Assembly (NCBI GenBank): GCA_964579505.1 | Contig: CAZOGC010000009.1 | Span: forward strand, 1-64,000 | Length of the DNA: 64,000 nucleotides | Direction: 5' to 3' | Origin: JAJYSO01 sp964579505 | GTDB taxonomy: Bacteria; Bacteroidota; Bacteroidia; Flavobacteriales; Flavobacteriaceae | In this document: piece by piece, positions 52,950 to 63,094 of the stretch | Numbering within the stretch: the first letter of the stretch is position 1 | How the letters are laid out: each line of letters starts with the position of its first letter | Notes under the pieces: model-generated | Databases searched by the model: none | What the model was told of the DNA's origin: nothing | Seen by the model: the letters and a program-made list of their open reading frames with translations, nothing else | Program-made: the position numbers and the translations under genes

Positions 52950-54065
52950 TTGGCAAAGACTGCACAATCACTCAGCCAACTAGCGCTCCACAAGTTCAAG
53001 AAAAACCTGTGGGGCGTTTTGAGTTTTTGGTTTATTGTGCTCTGTGCCTTTTTGGCTATTTTTGCTTACGTATTGGCACCCGACAATTCAGAAAATGCCA
53101 ATCAGATGCATTTATCTATTCATTCTGAACCGCCCGGATTTTCTGTACTCATGCTTAGTATTCCACCAAAAAATTCTACGGTAGAAAACTCCTGGCTTCA
53201 TCAATTATTTTTTGGAAAAGAAAAAGTGCCCAATGAGATACCCATTACCCATTATGCTTTTTCTAACAAACAATTAAACGTTACGTTATTTTCTCGTGGA
53301 AGCACCCAAAAACTCACTAAAACCTACAATTTAGCACAAGCTTTTCCGACAGGGCTCACGCCTACTCAAATTAAAGAGCAATACATTCAAAAGCGTACTT
53401 TTTTGTTAGGAACCGATCGCTATGGACGCGATTTTTTAAGTCGTGTGCTAATCGGTATTCGCATTTCACTCTCCATTGGTTTTGTAGCTGTTTTAATCTC
53501 ATTGCTAATTGGTGTTAGTCTTGGTGCCATTGGTGGTTACTACGGCGGAAAAATAGATCACATTATTATGTGGCTTATCAATGTTACTTGGTCTATCCCT
53601 ACCCTGCTATTGGTTATTGCTATGACGTTGGCGCTTGGCAAAGGTTTTTGGCAAGTTTTTATAGCCGTGGGACTCACCATGTGGGTGGGAGTGGCTCGTG
53701 TAGTGCGCGGACAGGTAAAAAGCGTAAAAGAAATGCAGTATGTTACCGCAGCACGCGCCCTAGGATTTAAAAGTTTTCGCATCATAAAAAACCATATTCT
53801 GCCTAATGTAATGGCGCCGGTAATTGTTATTTCTGCTGCCAATTTTGCCTCTGCCATTTTGGTAGAAAGCGGGCTGAGTTTTTTGGGAATAGGTACCCAA
53901 CCGCCTATGCCAAGCTGGGGAGTTATGATTAAAGAAAATTATAGCTATATCGTTTTAGGAAAAGCCTATTTAGCTATTATTCCCGGGTTGGCTATTATGA
54001 GTTTAGTATTGGCTTTTATGCTTATGGGAAACGCACTGCGTGATGCTTTAGATGTAAAGAATTAA
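52950..54065 (+). CDS. DppC/OppC-like ABC transporter permease
   Basis: A 371-residue inner-membrane permease of the peptide/nickel ABC family. It has an N-terminal helix (about 20-45), a hydrophilic extracytoplasmic insert (about 46-150), then LLGTDRYGRDFLSRVLIG and five helices. The EAA loop that contacts the ATPase is YVTAARALGFKSF. The start is a TTG three bases after the prc stop, because no ATG fits before residue 57. No partner permease, ATPase or binding protein is encoded here. Confidence 0.88.
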   Translation: MAKTAQSLSQLALHKFKKNLWGVLSFWFIVLCAFLAIFAYVLAPDNSENANQMHLSIHSEPPGFSVLMLSIPPKNSTVENSWLHQLFFGKEKVPNEIPITHYAFSNKQLNVTLFSRGSTQKLTKTYNLAQAFPTGLTPTQIKEQYIQKRTFLLGTDRYGRDFLSRVLIGIRISLSIGFVAVLISLLIGVSLGAIGGYYGGKIDHIIMWLINVTWSIPTLLLVIAMTLALGKGFWQVFIAVGLTMWVGVARVVRGQVKSVKEMQYVTAARALGFKSFRIIKNHILPNVMAPVIVISAANFASAILVESGLSFLGIGTQPPMPSWGVMIKENYSYIVLGKAYLAIIPGLAIMSLVLAFMLMGNALRDALDVKN

Positions 54066-54286
54066 GGTTTTTGCTAAAAAACAACTTCGTAAATAGGTAT
54101 TATCAAATTATTCTTCTATCTTGCTACATATTTATAATGAAACAGCCATGTTTTCTGTAATAAGCATAACAACTAATTATCTTGCTTAAAGCTTAAATAA
54201 TGGACTATACAGATACACAAAATGTGTTCACTCTCTCATATAAACTCCTTAAACAGCTCCGTTTTAGGAAAAAGCAACGTATCATC

Positions 54287-55564
54287 ATGGAACAAGTGCA
54301 AATGAAAAACGCTTCAATGTATGACAATGCTATGCAGCAATTTAACAGCGTAGCAGAAAAAATGAACCTCAATAAAAATATTAAAAAAATTCTTGAGGCC
54401 ACCAACAATGAGATTACTGTTAATTTTCCGGTTCGCATGGACAATGGGCAGGTAGAAATTTTTCAAGGCTACCGCGTACAACACAACAATGCGTTGGGTC
54501 CCTATAAAGGCGGGCTGCGATATCACCCTACGGTTGATATTTCTGAATCTAGAGCCCTGGCTATGTGGATGACTTGGAAAACCTCTTTAGCCGGATTGCC
54601 TTTTGGCGGCGCAAAAGGAGGAATTAAAATAGATCCTAGAAAATATTCTCTAACCGAACTAGAACGTATTACCCGCCGATTTACTTTTGCATTAGGGTCT
54701 AATATCGGTCCAAATATAGATATCGTAGCGCCCGATGTAAACACCAATGCCCAAACTATGGCGTGGATTTTAGATACCTATATGCACACTCAGTCTACCG
54801 CCGAGCGTTCTCAAAATCAAAATGTGGCTACCGGAAAACCGGTAGAAACCGGCGGTTTAGAAGGGCGCGATCGCGCTACCGGTCTCAGTGTGTATCTGTC
54901 TATCAAACTCTTTTTAGAAAAACACCACGAAAGTGTAAAAGACAAAAGCTTTATTGTACAAGGTTTTGGAAACGTAGGGCAATGGCTGGCACGGTTTATG
55001 ACGCAAGACGGCGCCAAACTACTGGCTGTACAAGATGCCTATGCCACCTTGGCAAACGACCAAGGAATTGACGTTGAAAAACTCATTGCTTACGCTCAGA
55101 ACAACAAAGGCTCTATTGCCGGATTTGGCGCAGCACAAGAAATAAATCCGGAATCATTCTTTGGCCTAGATTGTAACATTGTTGTACCGGCAGCTTTGGG
55201 AAACCAGATTACAGCTGAAAACGCGCCTACTATAAAAGCTTCTCTTATTGCTGAAGGCGCCAACGGCCCCACCACCTCAGAAGCAGAAGCTATTCTCTTA
55301 GAACGAGGTATTACCATTATTCCTGACTTTTTGAGTAACTCGGGCGGCGTAATTGGTAGTTATTTTGAATGGCTACAAAACAAAAGCGGTGAACTTTGGA
55401 CGCTTGATGAGGTAAAACCCAAAATAGAATACAAGTTTGCCAAAAACTTTAACCGGGTGTTTGAAGCGGTAAAAGAATACCATACCGATTGGCGTACGGC
55501 TTCCTATATCTTGGCCATATCGCGTATTGAAAAAGCGTATAAACAACGCGGTATTTTTCCGTGA
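54287..55564 (+). CDS. Glutamate dehydrogenase (Glu/Leu/Phe/Val dehydrogenase family)
   Basis: Interconverts glutamate with 2-oxoglutarate and ammonia. The 425-residue frame begins at ATG 54287; the open frame extends 29 codons to another ATG but homologues start near MEQVQ or MKNAS. Motifs: GPYKGGLRYHPTVDI (substrate site), LPFGGAKGGIKIDP with the catalytic lysine, the nucleotide-binding GFGNVGQWLA, and EGANGPTTSEAEAIL. Cofactor preference cannot be read with confidence. A strong terminator follows. Together with hutIG and the peptide-uptake genes it fits an amino-acid-using metabolism. Confidence 0.95.
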   Translation: MEQVQMKNASMYDNAMQQFNSVAEKMNLNKNIKKILEATNNEITVNFPVRMDNGQVEIFQGYRVQHNNALGPYKGGLRYHPTVDISESRALAMWMTWKTSLAGLPFGGAKGGIKIDPRKYSLTELERITRRFTFALGSNIGPNIDIVAPDVNTNAQTMAWILDTYMHTQSTAERSQNQNVATGKPVETGGLEGRDRATGLSVYLSIKLFLEKHHESVKDKSFIVQGFGNVGQWLARFMTQDGAKLLAVQDAYATLANDQGIDVEKLIAYAQNNKGSIAGFGAAQEINPESFFGLDCNIVVPAALGNQITAENAPTIKASLIAEGANGPTTSEAEAILLERGITIIPDFLSNSGGVIGSYFEWLQNKSGELWTLDEVKPKIEYKFAKNFNRVFEAVKEYHTDWRTASYILAISRIEKAYKQRGIFP

Positions 55565-55597
55565 TTTAAACTAGTTTCAATAAACAGCTATCTAAAC

Positions 55598-55625
55598 GCC
55601 ACCATCTTTTCGGGTGGCTTTTTTT
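55598..55625 (+). terminator. Intrinsic terminator of glutamate dehydrogenase
   Basis: GCCACC (55598-55603) pairs with GGTGGC (55613-55618) around a nine-base loop, followed directly by seven T. A clear rho-independent terminator, 33 bases after the stop codon. Confidence 0.9.
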
Positions 55626-55692
55626 GGGGTTTATTTTTTTTAATTTTTTTGCTTTTAACTAGCTATTTTATAAATATTTAGTCGTGTTTTTA

Positions 55693-55721
55693 TTGAATGA
55701 TTAAGATATTTTCTATATTCG
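55693..55721 (+). promoter_or_regulatory. Candidate promoter of the ECF sigma gene
   Basis: TTG (55693-55695), 18-base spacer, TATATTCG (55714-55721). The -7 box differs from TAnnTTTG at one base. It lies 75 bases before the sigma start. Confidence 0.35.
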
Positions 55722-55796
55722 AGCCTCGATATACAACAACTATAACCTGTTTTTACCTTAAATTTCTATACCCACACTTCGAAAAGCCCTGTAGAA

Positions 55797-56408
55797 ATGA
55801 GCTCACGTTTGAATACTGAAATTTCTGATCAATTATTGGTTCAACAACTCAAAGAAGGTTGTGAAAAAGCATTTAAAGTGCTTTATAAAAAGTATTCGAA
55901 TGATATTTATGCATATAGTCGAAGCCTTTTAAAATCTGACACCTACGCCGAAGAAATTGTACAAGAAGTATTTTTAAAAATATGGACTTATCGGCATCAA
56001 CTAGACAATACTACCTCTTTTAAATCTTTCTTATTTACCATTGCTAGAAACTTTTCATATAATTTTTTACGTAAATCATCTAAAAATAGAGCCTTACGTG
56101 AAGCCATTTTTTACAAAAGCCAAGTCACCCAACCCAAAACACAAGATGAACAACTTATAGAGGCCGAATACGAACACATTCAAACACAGGTATTGGCCTT
56201 ACTTCCCCCTAAACGACGACAAATTTTTGAAATGTCTCGTCAAGAAGGGAAAACCTATAGAGAGATTAGCGAAGAACTAAACATTTCTATAAGTACCGTT
56301 AAGTCACAAGTCAGCAAAGCGCTTAAAACTATTCGTGAGTATTTAGCCCTTCACACCGACCTTACTTTTGTTGTTTCAATTATTCTAACTTGTTGGCTAG
56401 AAAGATAG
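55797..56408 (+). CDS. ECF RNA polymerase sigma factor (Bacteroidota family)
   Basis: A 203-residue alternative sigma. Region 2 (about 25-95) has YAEEIVQEVFLKIW and SFKSFLFTIARNFSYNFLR; region 4 (about 130-185) has LPPKRRQIFEMSRQEGKTYR and SISTVKSQVSKALKTIREYL. It ends with a hydrophobic tail (VVSIILTC). FecR and an STN-SusC gene follow, the layout in which the outer-membrane receptor signals through FecR to release the sigma. Its expected target is the susCD pair downstream. Confidence 0.94.
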   Translation: MSSRLNTEISDQLLVQQLKEGCEKAFKVLYKKYSNDIYAYSRSLLKSDTYAEEIVQEVFLKIWTYRHQLDNTTSFKSFLFTIARNFSYNFLRKSSKNRALREAIFYKSQVTQPKTQDEQLIEAEYEHIQTQVLALLPPKRRQIFEMSRQEGKTYREISEELNISISTVKSQVSKALKTIREYLALHTDLTFVVSIILTCWLER

Positions 56409-56667
56409 TTACGCAGTGTTACCACAATCCAATTCTTTCAAAAATCATCGAAAAGATACTATTTAACCCGAAAATGGCGAGCACTCGCTCTTAAAAAAAC
56501 ATTTATTACGTAGTGACATATAACCATAAAGCTATTTTCTATTTTTATTATATTTTATAACTTATTGTATATCTGTTGTTTATAATTTATTTTAAAAAAT
56601 ATTTAATACTAGCGTAGTACAAACCTGTTTTTGCAGTGTATAATAAGAGTAGGCATACAACTCTTTC
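56409..56667. other. AT-rich gap between sigma and FecR genes
   Basis: The 259 bases are very AT-rich and hold no ORF or strong hairpin. A sigma-dependent promoter for fecR-susCD could lie here, but no consensus for this sigma group is known to me. Confidence 0.35.
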
Positions 56668-57828
56668 ATGAAAAACAATAACAACATTAAACAGCTTTTG
56701 TACAAATTTGTGCGCAACCAGTGCTCTGAAGAAGAGGTAGCACAAGTAGTGGCTTACTTTAGAGAACATAAAAACACCTCCGATTTTCCTACGGTTGAAG
56801 AGGTGCTGCAATTGTTAGACCATCGGGCCAAGATGAGTAACGAAGCCTCTGAGCGTGTCTATCAAAAAATACTAAAAAAGAGAAAAACAACTTCTTCTCC
56901 TTTTAAAAGAGTATATAAATATGCGGTAGCTGCCTGTATAGCTGGGTTACTCTTAGTGGGGTATCTTAACCGAGACACCTTGTTTTCTGCCCAATCACCC
57001 TCCTCCGGTTTTTATCAAAACGATTTTATAACCTTGCAACTGGGTAACGGAGAAACAAAAATCATTAATCTTACCGACTCTACTCTTCTTACTAATAAAT
57101 CAGGAGATGTGATCGGAAAACAAGAAGGAAAACAGTTGGCCTATTCGGACACCAAAAACACAATGCAATACAACACTATAAAGGTGCCATACGGAAAAAC
57201 TTTTCAACTTCGTTTAGCTGATGGTACACAAGTCTTTTTAAATGCAGGTACCTCACTTAAATATCCGGTTAGTTTTTCAAACAGAAAAGAACGAAAGGTA
57301 TATTTAACCGGAGAAGCTTTCTTTAAAGTGATTAAAGACACTAAACACCCTTTTATTATACACACCAACGGGGTTAATATTAAAGATTTTGGTACCGAAT
57401 TTAATGTTTCAGCCTATCCGGAAGACACCCAAACAGAAGTTGTTTTAGTAGAAGGCTCTGTGGGCATGTACACCGGCAAAAAAGCTCGTACCGCAGACAT
57501 CACATTTTTGGTTCCGGGAGAAAAAGGAAGCTATGACCGATTAGATAAGACCATCACCAAAAAGACAGTAGATGTAACGCGTTATACGGCCTGGATGAAT
57601 GGCGACCTTATCTTTAGAAATGAACCTTTTAAAAATATGCTCAGAAAAATGGAGCGGCATTTTGATATAACTATTATAAATCGAGATACTGCGCTAGCTA
57701 AGGTAAGTTTTTATGCCAACTTTGGTAGAGAACCTTATCTAAAGATATTTAAGCATCTAAAAACCATTTATAATATAAACTATAACATAGAAGGTAAGCA
57801 AATTACCATTTTAGGGAAAAAGCCCTAA
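56668..57828 (+). CDS. FecR-family anti-sigma factor
   Basis: A 386-residue inner-membrane regulator. The cytoplasmic part (about 1-80, LLYKFVRNQCSEEEVAQVVA) should bind the sigma, a membrane helix follows (about 90-107), and the periplasmic FecR domain (about 165-275) has VPYGKTFQLRLADGTQVFLN and FFKVIKDTKHPF. The C-terminal DUF4974 domain (about 310-386) has NMLRKMERHFDI and probably contacts the STN domain of the SusC protein. Gene order matches known sigma/FecR/SusCD relays. Confidence 0.94.
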   Translation: MKNNNNIKQLLYKFVRNQCSEEEVAQVVAYFREHKNTSDFPTVEEVLQLLDHRAKMSNEASERVYQKILKKRKTTSSPFKRVYKYAVAACIAGLLLVGYLNRDTLFSAQSPSSGFYQNDFITLQLGNGETKIINLTDSTLLTNKSGDVIGKQEGKQLAYSDTKNTMQYNTIKVPYGKTFQLRLADGTQVFLNAGTSLKYPVSFSNRKERKVYLTGEAFFKVIKDTKHPFIIHTNGVNIKDFGTEFNVSAYPEDTQTEVVLVEGSVGMYTGKKARTADITFLVPGEKGSYDRLDKTITKKTVDVTRYTAWMNGDLIFRNEPFKNMLRKMERHFDITIINRDTALAKVSFYANFGREPYLKIFKHLKTIYNINYNIEGKQITILGKKP

Positions 57829-57842
57829 ACCGATCCTAAAAA

Positions 57843-57873
57843 CATTGAGGGATGCTGACGACACCCCCCAATG
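57843..57873. terminator. Intercistronic hairpin between fecR and susC
   Basis: CATTGAGGG (57843-57851) pairs with a C-run and CAATG (57865-57873) with one mismatch. No T-run follows. It lies 47 bases before susC and may set different levels for the regulator and the abundant receptor. Confidence 0.45.
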
Positions 57874-57919
57874 ATAAGAATTTGATTGAATATGTATCAC
57901 AACCAAAAAAAACGAAGGT

Positions 57920-60900
57920 ATGAAAAAAAGCCTTATCCGCAAACAGCGGGGATTTATCCAGCCTAAAGTTAGCTTTCAACTACACGTAGGAATCCTATTT
58001 TCTTTAGTATTTCTATTGTCTATACGCGCTAACGCTTATGTACAAAAGAATTCGGTTTCCTTAAACCTAAAAAGGGCTCCTATAAGCCAACTTATTACAC
58101 AAATCGAAACCCAAACCGATTATAGATTTGTATATAAAACAAACGCGGTTCCGCTAGATAGTTTAATCTCTATCTCGGTGAAAAACCAACCTGTAGAAAC
58201 AGTATTAACGCAGGTTTTTAAAGGAACGACTACTTCTTTTCGTGTCTTAGGGACTCAAATTTTCCTAACCCGCAAAAAAAAGTCGAAACCTACAAACGCA
58301 CAAAAAACACTATTTCAACAGATTATTAAAGGAACGGTAACAGACAAAAATGGGGTACCTATCCCGGGGGTTAAAGTTTCTGTAAACAATGGTGAAAGCA
58401 CTGTCGCTACAACCGCCGAAGGGCTCTACAATATTAAAGCTAAACCCGGAGACAAGCTTAGTTTTAGTATGCTGGGGTTTAAAACAAAAATATATACCCT
58501 AAAAAAAGGCGAAACAACCTTAAATGTGACGCTTACTGAAAGTGCCTTAGCACTCGACCAAGTTAAGGTGGTTTCTACCGGTTTTCAAAAAATATCTAGA
58601 GAACGTGCTACCGGTGCTTATGGAACGGTAGACCCTTTACAAATTGAAAAACCTTCTTCCAGTATAGCAGAGCGTTTAGTAGGGGTTTTATCGGGGGTAC
58701 AAGCCACTATGAATACAGATGGGAGTTATGACTTTCAAGTACGTGGGCAGTCCTCTCTTTTTGCCGACCAAGCTCCCCTGATTGTGATAGACGGGTTTCC
58801 GGCTTCAGACGGTTTTTCTTCTATTAACCCCAGGGATGTAGAAAGTATTACCGTTTTAAAAGATGCGGCCGCCGCTTCTATCTGGGGCGCTAAAGCCGGT
58901 AACGGAGTGATTGTCATCACCACTAAAAGTGGTCGTAAAGGCAAAACCAATGTTTCAGTCTCCAGTTTCTTACGCGTTTCCCCTAAACTAGATTTAGGCT
59001 ACGTAGCCGACCGGGCTTCTAATGCCGATATTATTGCCTATGAACAAGAAGCTTTTAATACCAATTTTTGGGGCAGCTTACTCGGTCCACCTCCCGGTAA
59101 TACTATAAATAATATAGGTATTCCTTATTCACAAGCCATCGTGGCGATGAACGAGGCGCGTTTAGGGCGTATTACCAATGCCCAACGCGATGCCACCTTA
59201 GCCCGGTTACAAGGCTTAAACAATAGAGGGCAGATCAAAAAGTATTTACTAAATACACCGATTACCCAACATTACAACATCGCTATTGCCGGTGGAAATG
59301 AAAAAATGACCAACCGCATTTCTTTACAGTTTGAAGACAAAAAAACAGCTTTTAAAGGAGACGATATACAAGATTATCTCCTCCATTTTAAAAACACCAC
59401 CCAATTGGCTAAGTTTTTAGACCTTCATCTTTCCGGCATGATTCAATATAAAAACCAAACCACCAATTCCGGTGGAAATATGTTGGGAACTATACAATCT
59501 CTGGCACCTTGGGATATGTTGGTAGACAAAAACGGAAACCCTACCGATATGTCTTATCTTAACTATTACATGCCCAACTTTAATGCGTATGTGCCCAGAG
59601 ACAAATTTGCCTATTCGGATTGGTCGTACAACCCGATTACCGAAATCCATAACCGCGATTTAAACACCAAGTACTTTAATGCACGGGTACAAGCCGGGTT
59701 GACTTTAAAAATTATGGACGGGTTAACCTTGTCTTCAAAATTTAGATACCAACGCTTTGCTACCCATGTAAAAAATTATTACAGCGATGCTACCTTTACC
59801 GTACGCCAATTTATTAATGAAACTTCCGGCCCGGAATGGCAAACCGGTGGTACGCCTACGCAGTTGGTTCCTAAAGGCGGTATTTTACAACAAAACAAAA
59901 GTGTGTTGACCGGTTTTCATTTTAGAAACCAGTTAAACTTTATCCGTACGTTTGCTAAAGACCACCGCGTAGACCTGGTGGCCGGAACCACCCTCTCTAA
60001 CCGGGTAGTAAAAAGTACCCAGTATCCTAATGTTTTTGGGTATGACAAAAGCACGCTATCAAGCAGTAAACTTTTAGGAGATCCTGATGATGCTACCTTA
60101 TGGAATTATTATCCGGGAGATTATATTCCCTATTATTACCCCTTTAATGTCTATCCGGAAACCAGTTTTGGAGAAAGCACCGCTCGTTTCTTTTCTTTAT
60201 ATGGAAACTTAAATTACACTTACAAAGAAAAGTATTCTTTAACCGGAAGCTATCGAACCGATGCCGCCAATATTATTGTCGACAATCCTAAATTTCGTTA
60301 CGACCCCTTTTGGTCTGTTGGGCTGGGCTGGCAAATAGGAAAAGAAGACTTTATGGCTAATATTTCTTGGGTAGACCGTTTAAACCTAAGAGCTACGTAT
60401 GGAGTAAATGGAAACATAGACCGTTCCGGTTCTTTCTTGCCACTCATCGGTATTAGTACTACCCCCGACCGCGTTACCGGACAAATTATAGGTAGTATAT
60501 CAAGCTATGGAAATCCTACCTTGCGTTGGGAAAAAACCAAAACCTTTAATTTAGGACTTGATTTTTCGGTACTTCATCACAAACTTTCCGGTTCTTTAAA
60601 CGTGTACCGTAAAAAAGGAACCGACTTGATTGTTACCCAAACCATCTCTGCCGTTAACGGAACCCAAACACAACGGTTCAATAACGGCTCCATGATGAAC
60701 AAAGGGGTAGAAGTAACCTTAGGAACTCGTATTCCTATTAGTGGAAATGACATTGTATGGAACGGAAGTTTAAACTTTGCCTATAACTACAACAAGATTA
60801 CCAAGTTCTTTAAAACGCATTATGAATCGTATGATTTATACGGTGGCGGAACTACGGCTTATGTAGAAGGACATAATGCACAAACGCTTTGGTCATTCCG

Positions 60901-61528
60901 TTATGGAGGGTTAATGAATGTAGGCACGAAAGCCAACCCCATTATGCGTCCCTCCGTTATAGGAGAAGATGGGGTGCAGCTTCCACTAACCAAATTTGCC
61001 GTCGGAAATGCCGTAAATTATATGCTCGATCAAGGAACTACCGTCGCCCCTTATGTTTTAGGGATGCGAAACAGTTTTAAAATCCACAATTTTAATTTCT
61101 CCTTTATCCTTACCGCTAAACTCGGCCATGTGTATAGAGGCGAAAGTTTTAACTATCCTATCGTTAACGGAGGCGGAAACACCCCGCTAAATTCACAATA
61201 CGACAAAGTAGCCCACAGTGATCCTAACCAGATGATTCCTATTCCATCTGGCTCCACTCCAAGCTACTATTTCTACGAGCGTTTTTACCCGTATATGGCT
61301 TACTTAACCGAAGACGCTTCACATATCCGTTTTCAAGAGGTAAACTTAACCTACAACTTACCGGGAAAAACGGCGAATATGCTAGGGTTTGACTCTATTA
61401 AATTCTTTGCGCAAGCCAACAATTTAGGAGTCATTGTATTTAATGATACCGGTGAAGATCCGGAGTTTCCACGAGGCACTGTCAAACCTCAACCTGCGTA
61501 TACTCTCGGATTACAGTTAAACTTATAA
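57920..61528 (+). CDS. SusC/RagA-type TonB-linked outer-membrane protein with STN signalling domain
   Basis: A 1202-residue outer-membrane importer. A long signal region (to about 42) precedes an STN domain (about 48-118, LKRAPISQLITQIETQTDYR), the part that signals to FecR. A carboxypeptidase-regulatory-like domain (about 135-210, VTDKNGVPIPGVKVSVNN) and plug (about 225-340) follow. The SusC signature FQVRGQSSLFADQAPLIVID precedes DPRDVESI-like INPRDVESITVLKDAAAAS. The barrel ends in LGLQLNL. SusD starts 12 bases later. The substrate is unknown; no glycoside hydrolase is present in the window. Confidence 0.95.
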   Translation: MKKSLIRKQRGFIQPKVSFQLHVGILFSLVFLLSIRANAYVQKNSVSLNLKRAPISQLITQIETQTDYRFVYKTNAVPLDSLISISVKNQPVETVLTQVFKGTTTSFRVLGTQIFLTRKKKSKPTNAQKTLFQQIIKGTVTDKNGVPIPGVKVSVNNGESTVATTAEGLYNIKAKPGDKLSFSMLGFKTKIYTLKKGETTLNVTLTESALALDQVKVVSTGFQKISRERATGAYGTVDPLQIEKPSSSIAERLVGVLSGVQATMNTDGSYDFQVRGQSSLFADQAPLIVIDGFPASDGFSSINPRDVESITVLKDAAAASIWGAKAGNGVIVITTKSGRKGKTNVSVSSFLRVSPKLDLGYVADRASNADIIAYEQEAFNTNFWGSLLGPPPGNTINNIGIPYSQAIVAMNEARLGRITNAQRDATLARLQGLNNRGQIKKYLLNTPITQHYNIAIAGGNEKMTNRISLQFEDKKTAFKGDDIQDYLLHFKNTTQLAKFLDLHLSGMIQYKNQTTNSGGNMLGTIQSLAPWDMLVDKNGNPTDMSYLNYYMPNFNAYVPRDKFAYSDWSYNPITEIHNRDLNTKYFNARVQAGLTLKIMDGLTLSSKFRYQRFATHVKNYYSDATFTVRQFINETSGPEWQTGGTPTQLVPKGGILQQNKSVLTGFHFRNQLNFIRTFAKDHRVDLVAGTTLSNRVVKSTQYPNVFGYDKSTLSSSKLLGDPDDATLWNYYPGDYIPYYYPFNVYPETSFGESTARFFSLYGNLNYTYKEKYSLTGSYRTDAANIIVDNPKFRYDPFWSVGLGWQIGKEDFMANISWVDRLNLRATYGVNGNIDRSGSFLPLIGISTTPDRVTGQIIGSISSYGNPTLRWEKTKTFNLGLDFSVLHHKLSGSLNVYRKKGTDLIVTQTISAVNGTQTQRFNNGSMMNKGVEVTLGTRIPISGNDIVWNGSLNFAYNYNKITKFFKTHYESYDLYGGGTTAYVEGHNAQTLWSFRYGGLMNVGTKANPIMRPSVIGEDGVQLPLTKFAVGNAVNYMLDQGTTVAPYVLGMRNSFKIHNFNFSFILTAKLGHVYRGESFNYPIVNGGGNTPLNSQYDKVAHSDPNQMIPIPSGSTPSYYFYERFYPYMAYLTEDASHIRFQEVNLTYNLPGKTANMLGFDSIKFFAQANNLGVIVFNDTGEDPEFPRGTVKPQPAYTLGLQLNL

Positions 61529-61540
61529 TACCCCCTTACT

Positions 61541-63058
61541 ATGAAACTTTTAAAAATATTAACTCTCATTATATGCGTAATGCTGCTTAGCAGCTGCAAC
61601 GATTATTTAGAAGAACCCCCTTTTAAATCGACCGCAGTAGTTCCAAAAACCACCAAACAATTAGAAGATTTATTAAACAATTACGATGCTTTTATTAGCG
61701 AGCCTTCTTATGAAATGGTGTATGGCTCTGATGATTATGGGTTTGTACCCGGGCTTTATCAGGCTTCTAACAGTACTTATGGCGTAAACAGTGCCATTTA
61801 TGGTACTTGGGATATGACCTTAGCTGCCACCGTGGCTTCTGGAACTTTTTGGCCGGTTGAATGGAAAAAGATTTTTACCGCCAACCTTATTTTAGAAAAC
61901 CTGAGTAAGGTATCCGGAACGGAAGAAGAAAAAGCCAACCTAGCTGCTGAAGCCCATTTTATTAAAGCCTACAGTTATTTTGAATTGGCTACTGTCTATT
62001 GTTTGCCGTACACTCCTCAAAACAAAGACGAACTGGGGCTTCCCATAAAAAACTCGACTAGTTTTGAAGAAAACATTAGCCGAGTGAGTTTAGGGGAAAC
62101 CTATAAATTTATTGAAAACGAGTTAACGGAAGCGCTAAAAATCAAGCGCACCTTTAGTCAAGTAAACGGGATGAACGAATCTTGGCGCGCCAGCAAAGCA
62201 GCCGTCAATGCTTTTGCCGCTCGGTTCTATTTGGCTTTATACAACTACCAAAAAGCCGAAACCTATGCCCAAAAAGCGTTAGATGCCTATAACCATTTGC
62301 GCAACTATAATACCGAAATGTATTATTCTACACAGCCACACCAGGTTACTATTTTTGATCCCGATCCGGTTCAAGTTGATTTATTATATCCTTATACTGT
62401 GGATCAACAGGTGTCTGTACAAGACCGATTTGAATTTGGGCAATCTTACTATTTCCGTCAATTAACAGGCGGATATTGGCCGTCACAAAGTTTAATCAAC
62501 CTCTACAACCACCAATACGATTTGCGGTATAAGTATCATTTTGTAGAAAACTATTCGTATGGTTTAGCCTTCAACCCGCCTTATAGTTATCCGGGCTATA
62601 TCTTCTTCTATAGAAATGCGCTCCCTAGTGGGCCTTCGGTACCGGAAATGATTTTGATTAAAGCCGAATGCCAAGCCCGTCAAGGCAAAGTAGGCCCGGC
62701 TATGAACACGGTAAATGTATTGCGAGCCGCTCGTATGGACGCTAGTGCCCCGGCCAATGTTATTAACCTCAGCGCTACTTCTCAAAAAGATGCCGTCCTG
62801 AAAATAATAGCCGAACGCAGAAGAGAAATGCCTTTTGTGCACAGGTGGTACGACCTTCGTCGGTATAACAACAACACTGTTTCGTATGATGATGTAACCC
62901 CTACTCGCTCGTTTTACCCGTTTAACGCAAGTACAATTGTTAGTTCTGAACCGGTAAAGACGTATACCCTAGACAAACATTCTAGAAAATTTGCCTACCC
63001 CATTCCCAATACCGATATCTTGGCTTCGGATGGAGAGCTCAAACAGAATACGTACTAA
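61541..63058 (+). CDS. SusD/RagB-family nutrient-binding lipoprotein
   Basis: A 505-residue surface lipoprotein (LLSSCNDY, Cys19) that acts as the lid of the SusC channel. TPR-like helical segments (AEAHFIKAYSYFELATVYC, about 140-160) and a C-terminal family word ERRREMPFVHRWYDLRRYN are visible. It is shorter in the middle than many polysaccharide SusDs, but the fold is intact. It forms a pair with the SusC gene 12 bases upstream. Substrate not deducible. Confidence 0.94.
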   Translation: MKLLKILTLIICVMLLSSCNDYLEEPPFKSTAVVPKTTKQLEDLLNNYDAFISEPSYEMVYGSDDYGFVPGLYQASNSTYGVNSAIYGTWDMTLAATVASGTFWPVEWKKIFTANLILENLSKVSGTEEEKANLAAEAHFIKAYSYFELATVYCLPYTPQNKDELGLPIKNSTSFEENISRVSLGETYKFIENELTEALKIKRTFSQVNGMNESWRASKAAVNAFAARFYLALYNYQKAETYAQKALDAYNHLRNYNTEMYYSTQPHQVTIFDPDPVQVDLLYPYTVDQQVSVQDRFEFGQSYYFRQLTGGYWPSQSLINLYNHQYDLRYKYHFVENYSYGLAFNPPYSYPGYIFFYRNALPSGPSVPEMILIKAECQARQGKVGPAMNTVNVLRAARMDASAPANVINLSATSQKDAVLKIIAERRREMPFVHRWYDLRRYNNNTVSYDDVTPTRSFYPFNASTIVSSEPVKTYTLDKHSRKFAYPIPNTDILASDGELKQNTY

Positions 63059-63094
63059 TACGTTGCAACCAAACGACCCCTAAACGATTGAGGC

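Noticed and set aside
54200..54286. 29-codon extension of glutamate dehydrogenase
   Set aside because: It starts with ATG so it is not impossible, but it is unlike family N-termini.
54763..55071. 102-codon plus-strand frame inside glutamate dehydrogenase
   Set aside because: An out-of-frame shadow of a highly conserved enzyme, with Arg/Cys-rich composition unlike real proteins here.
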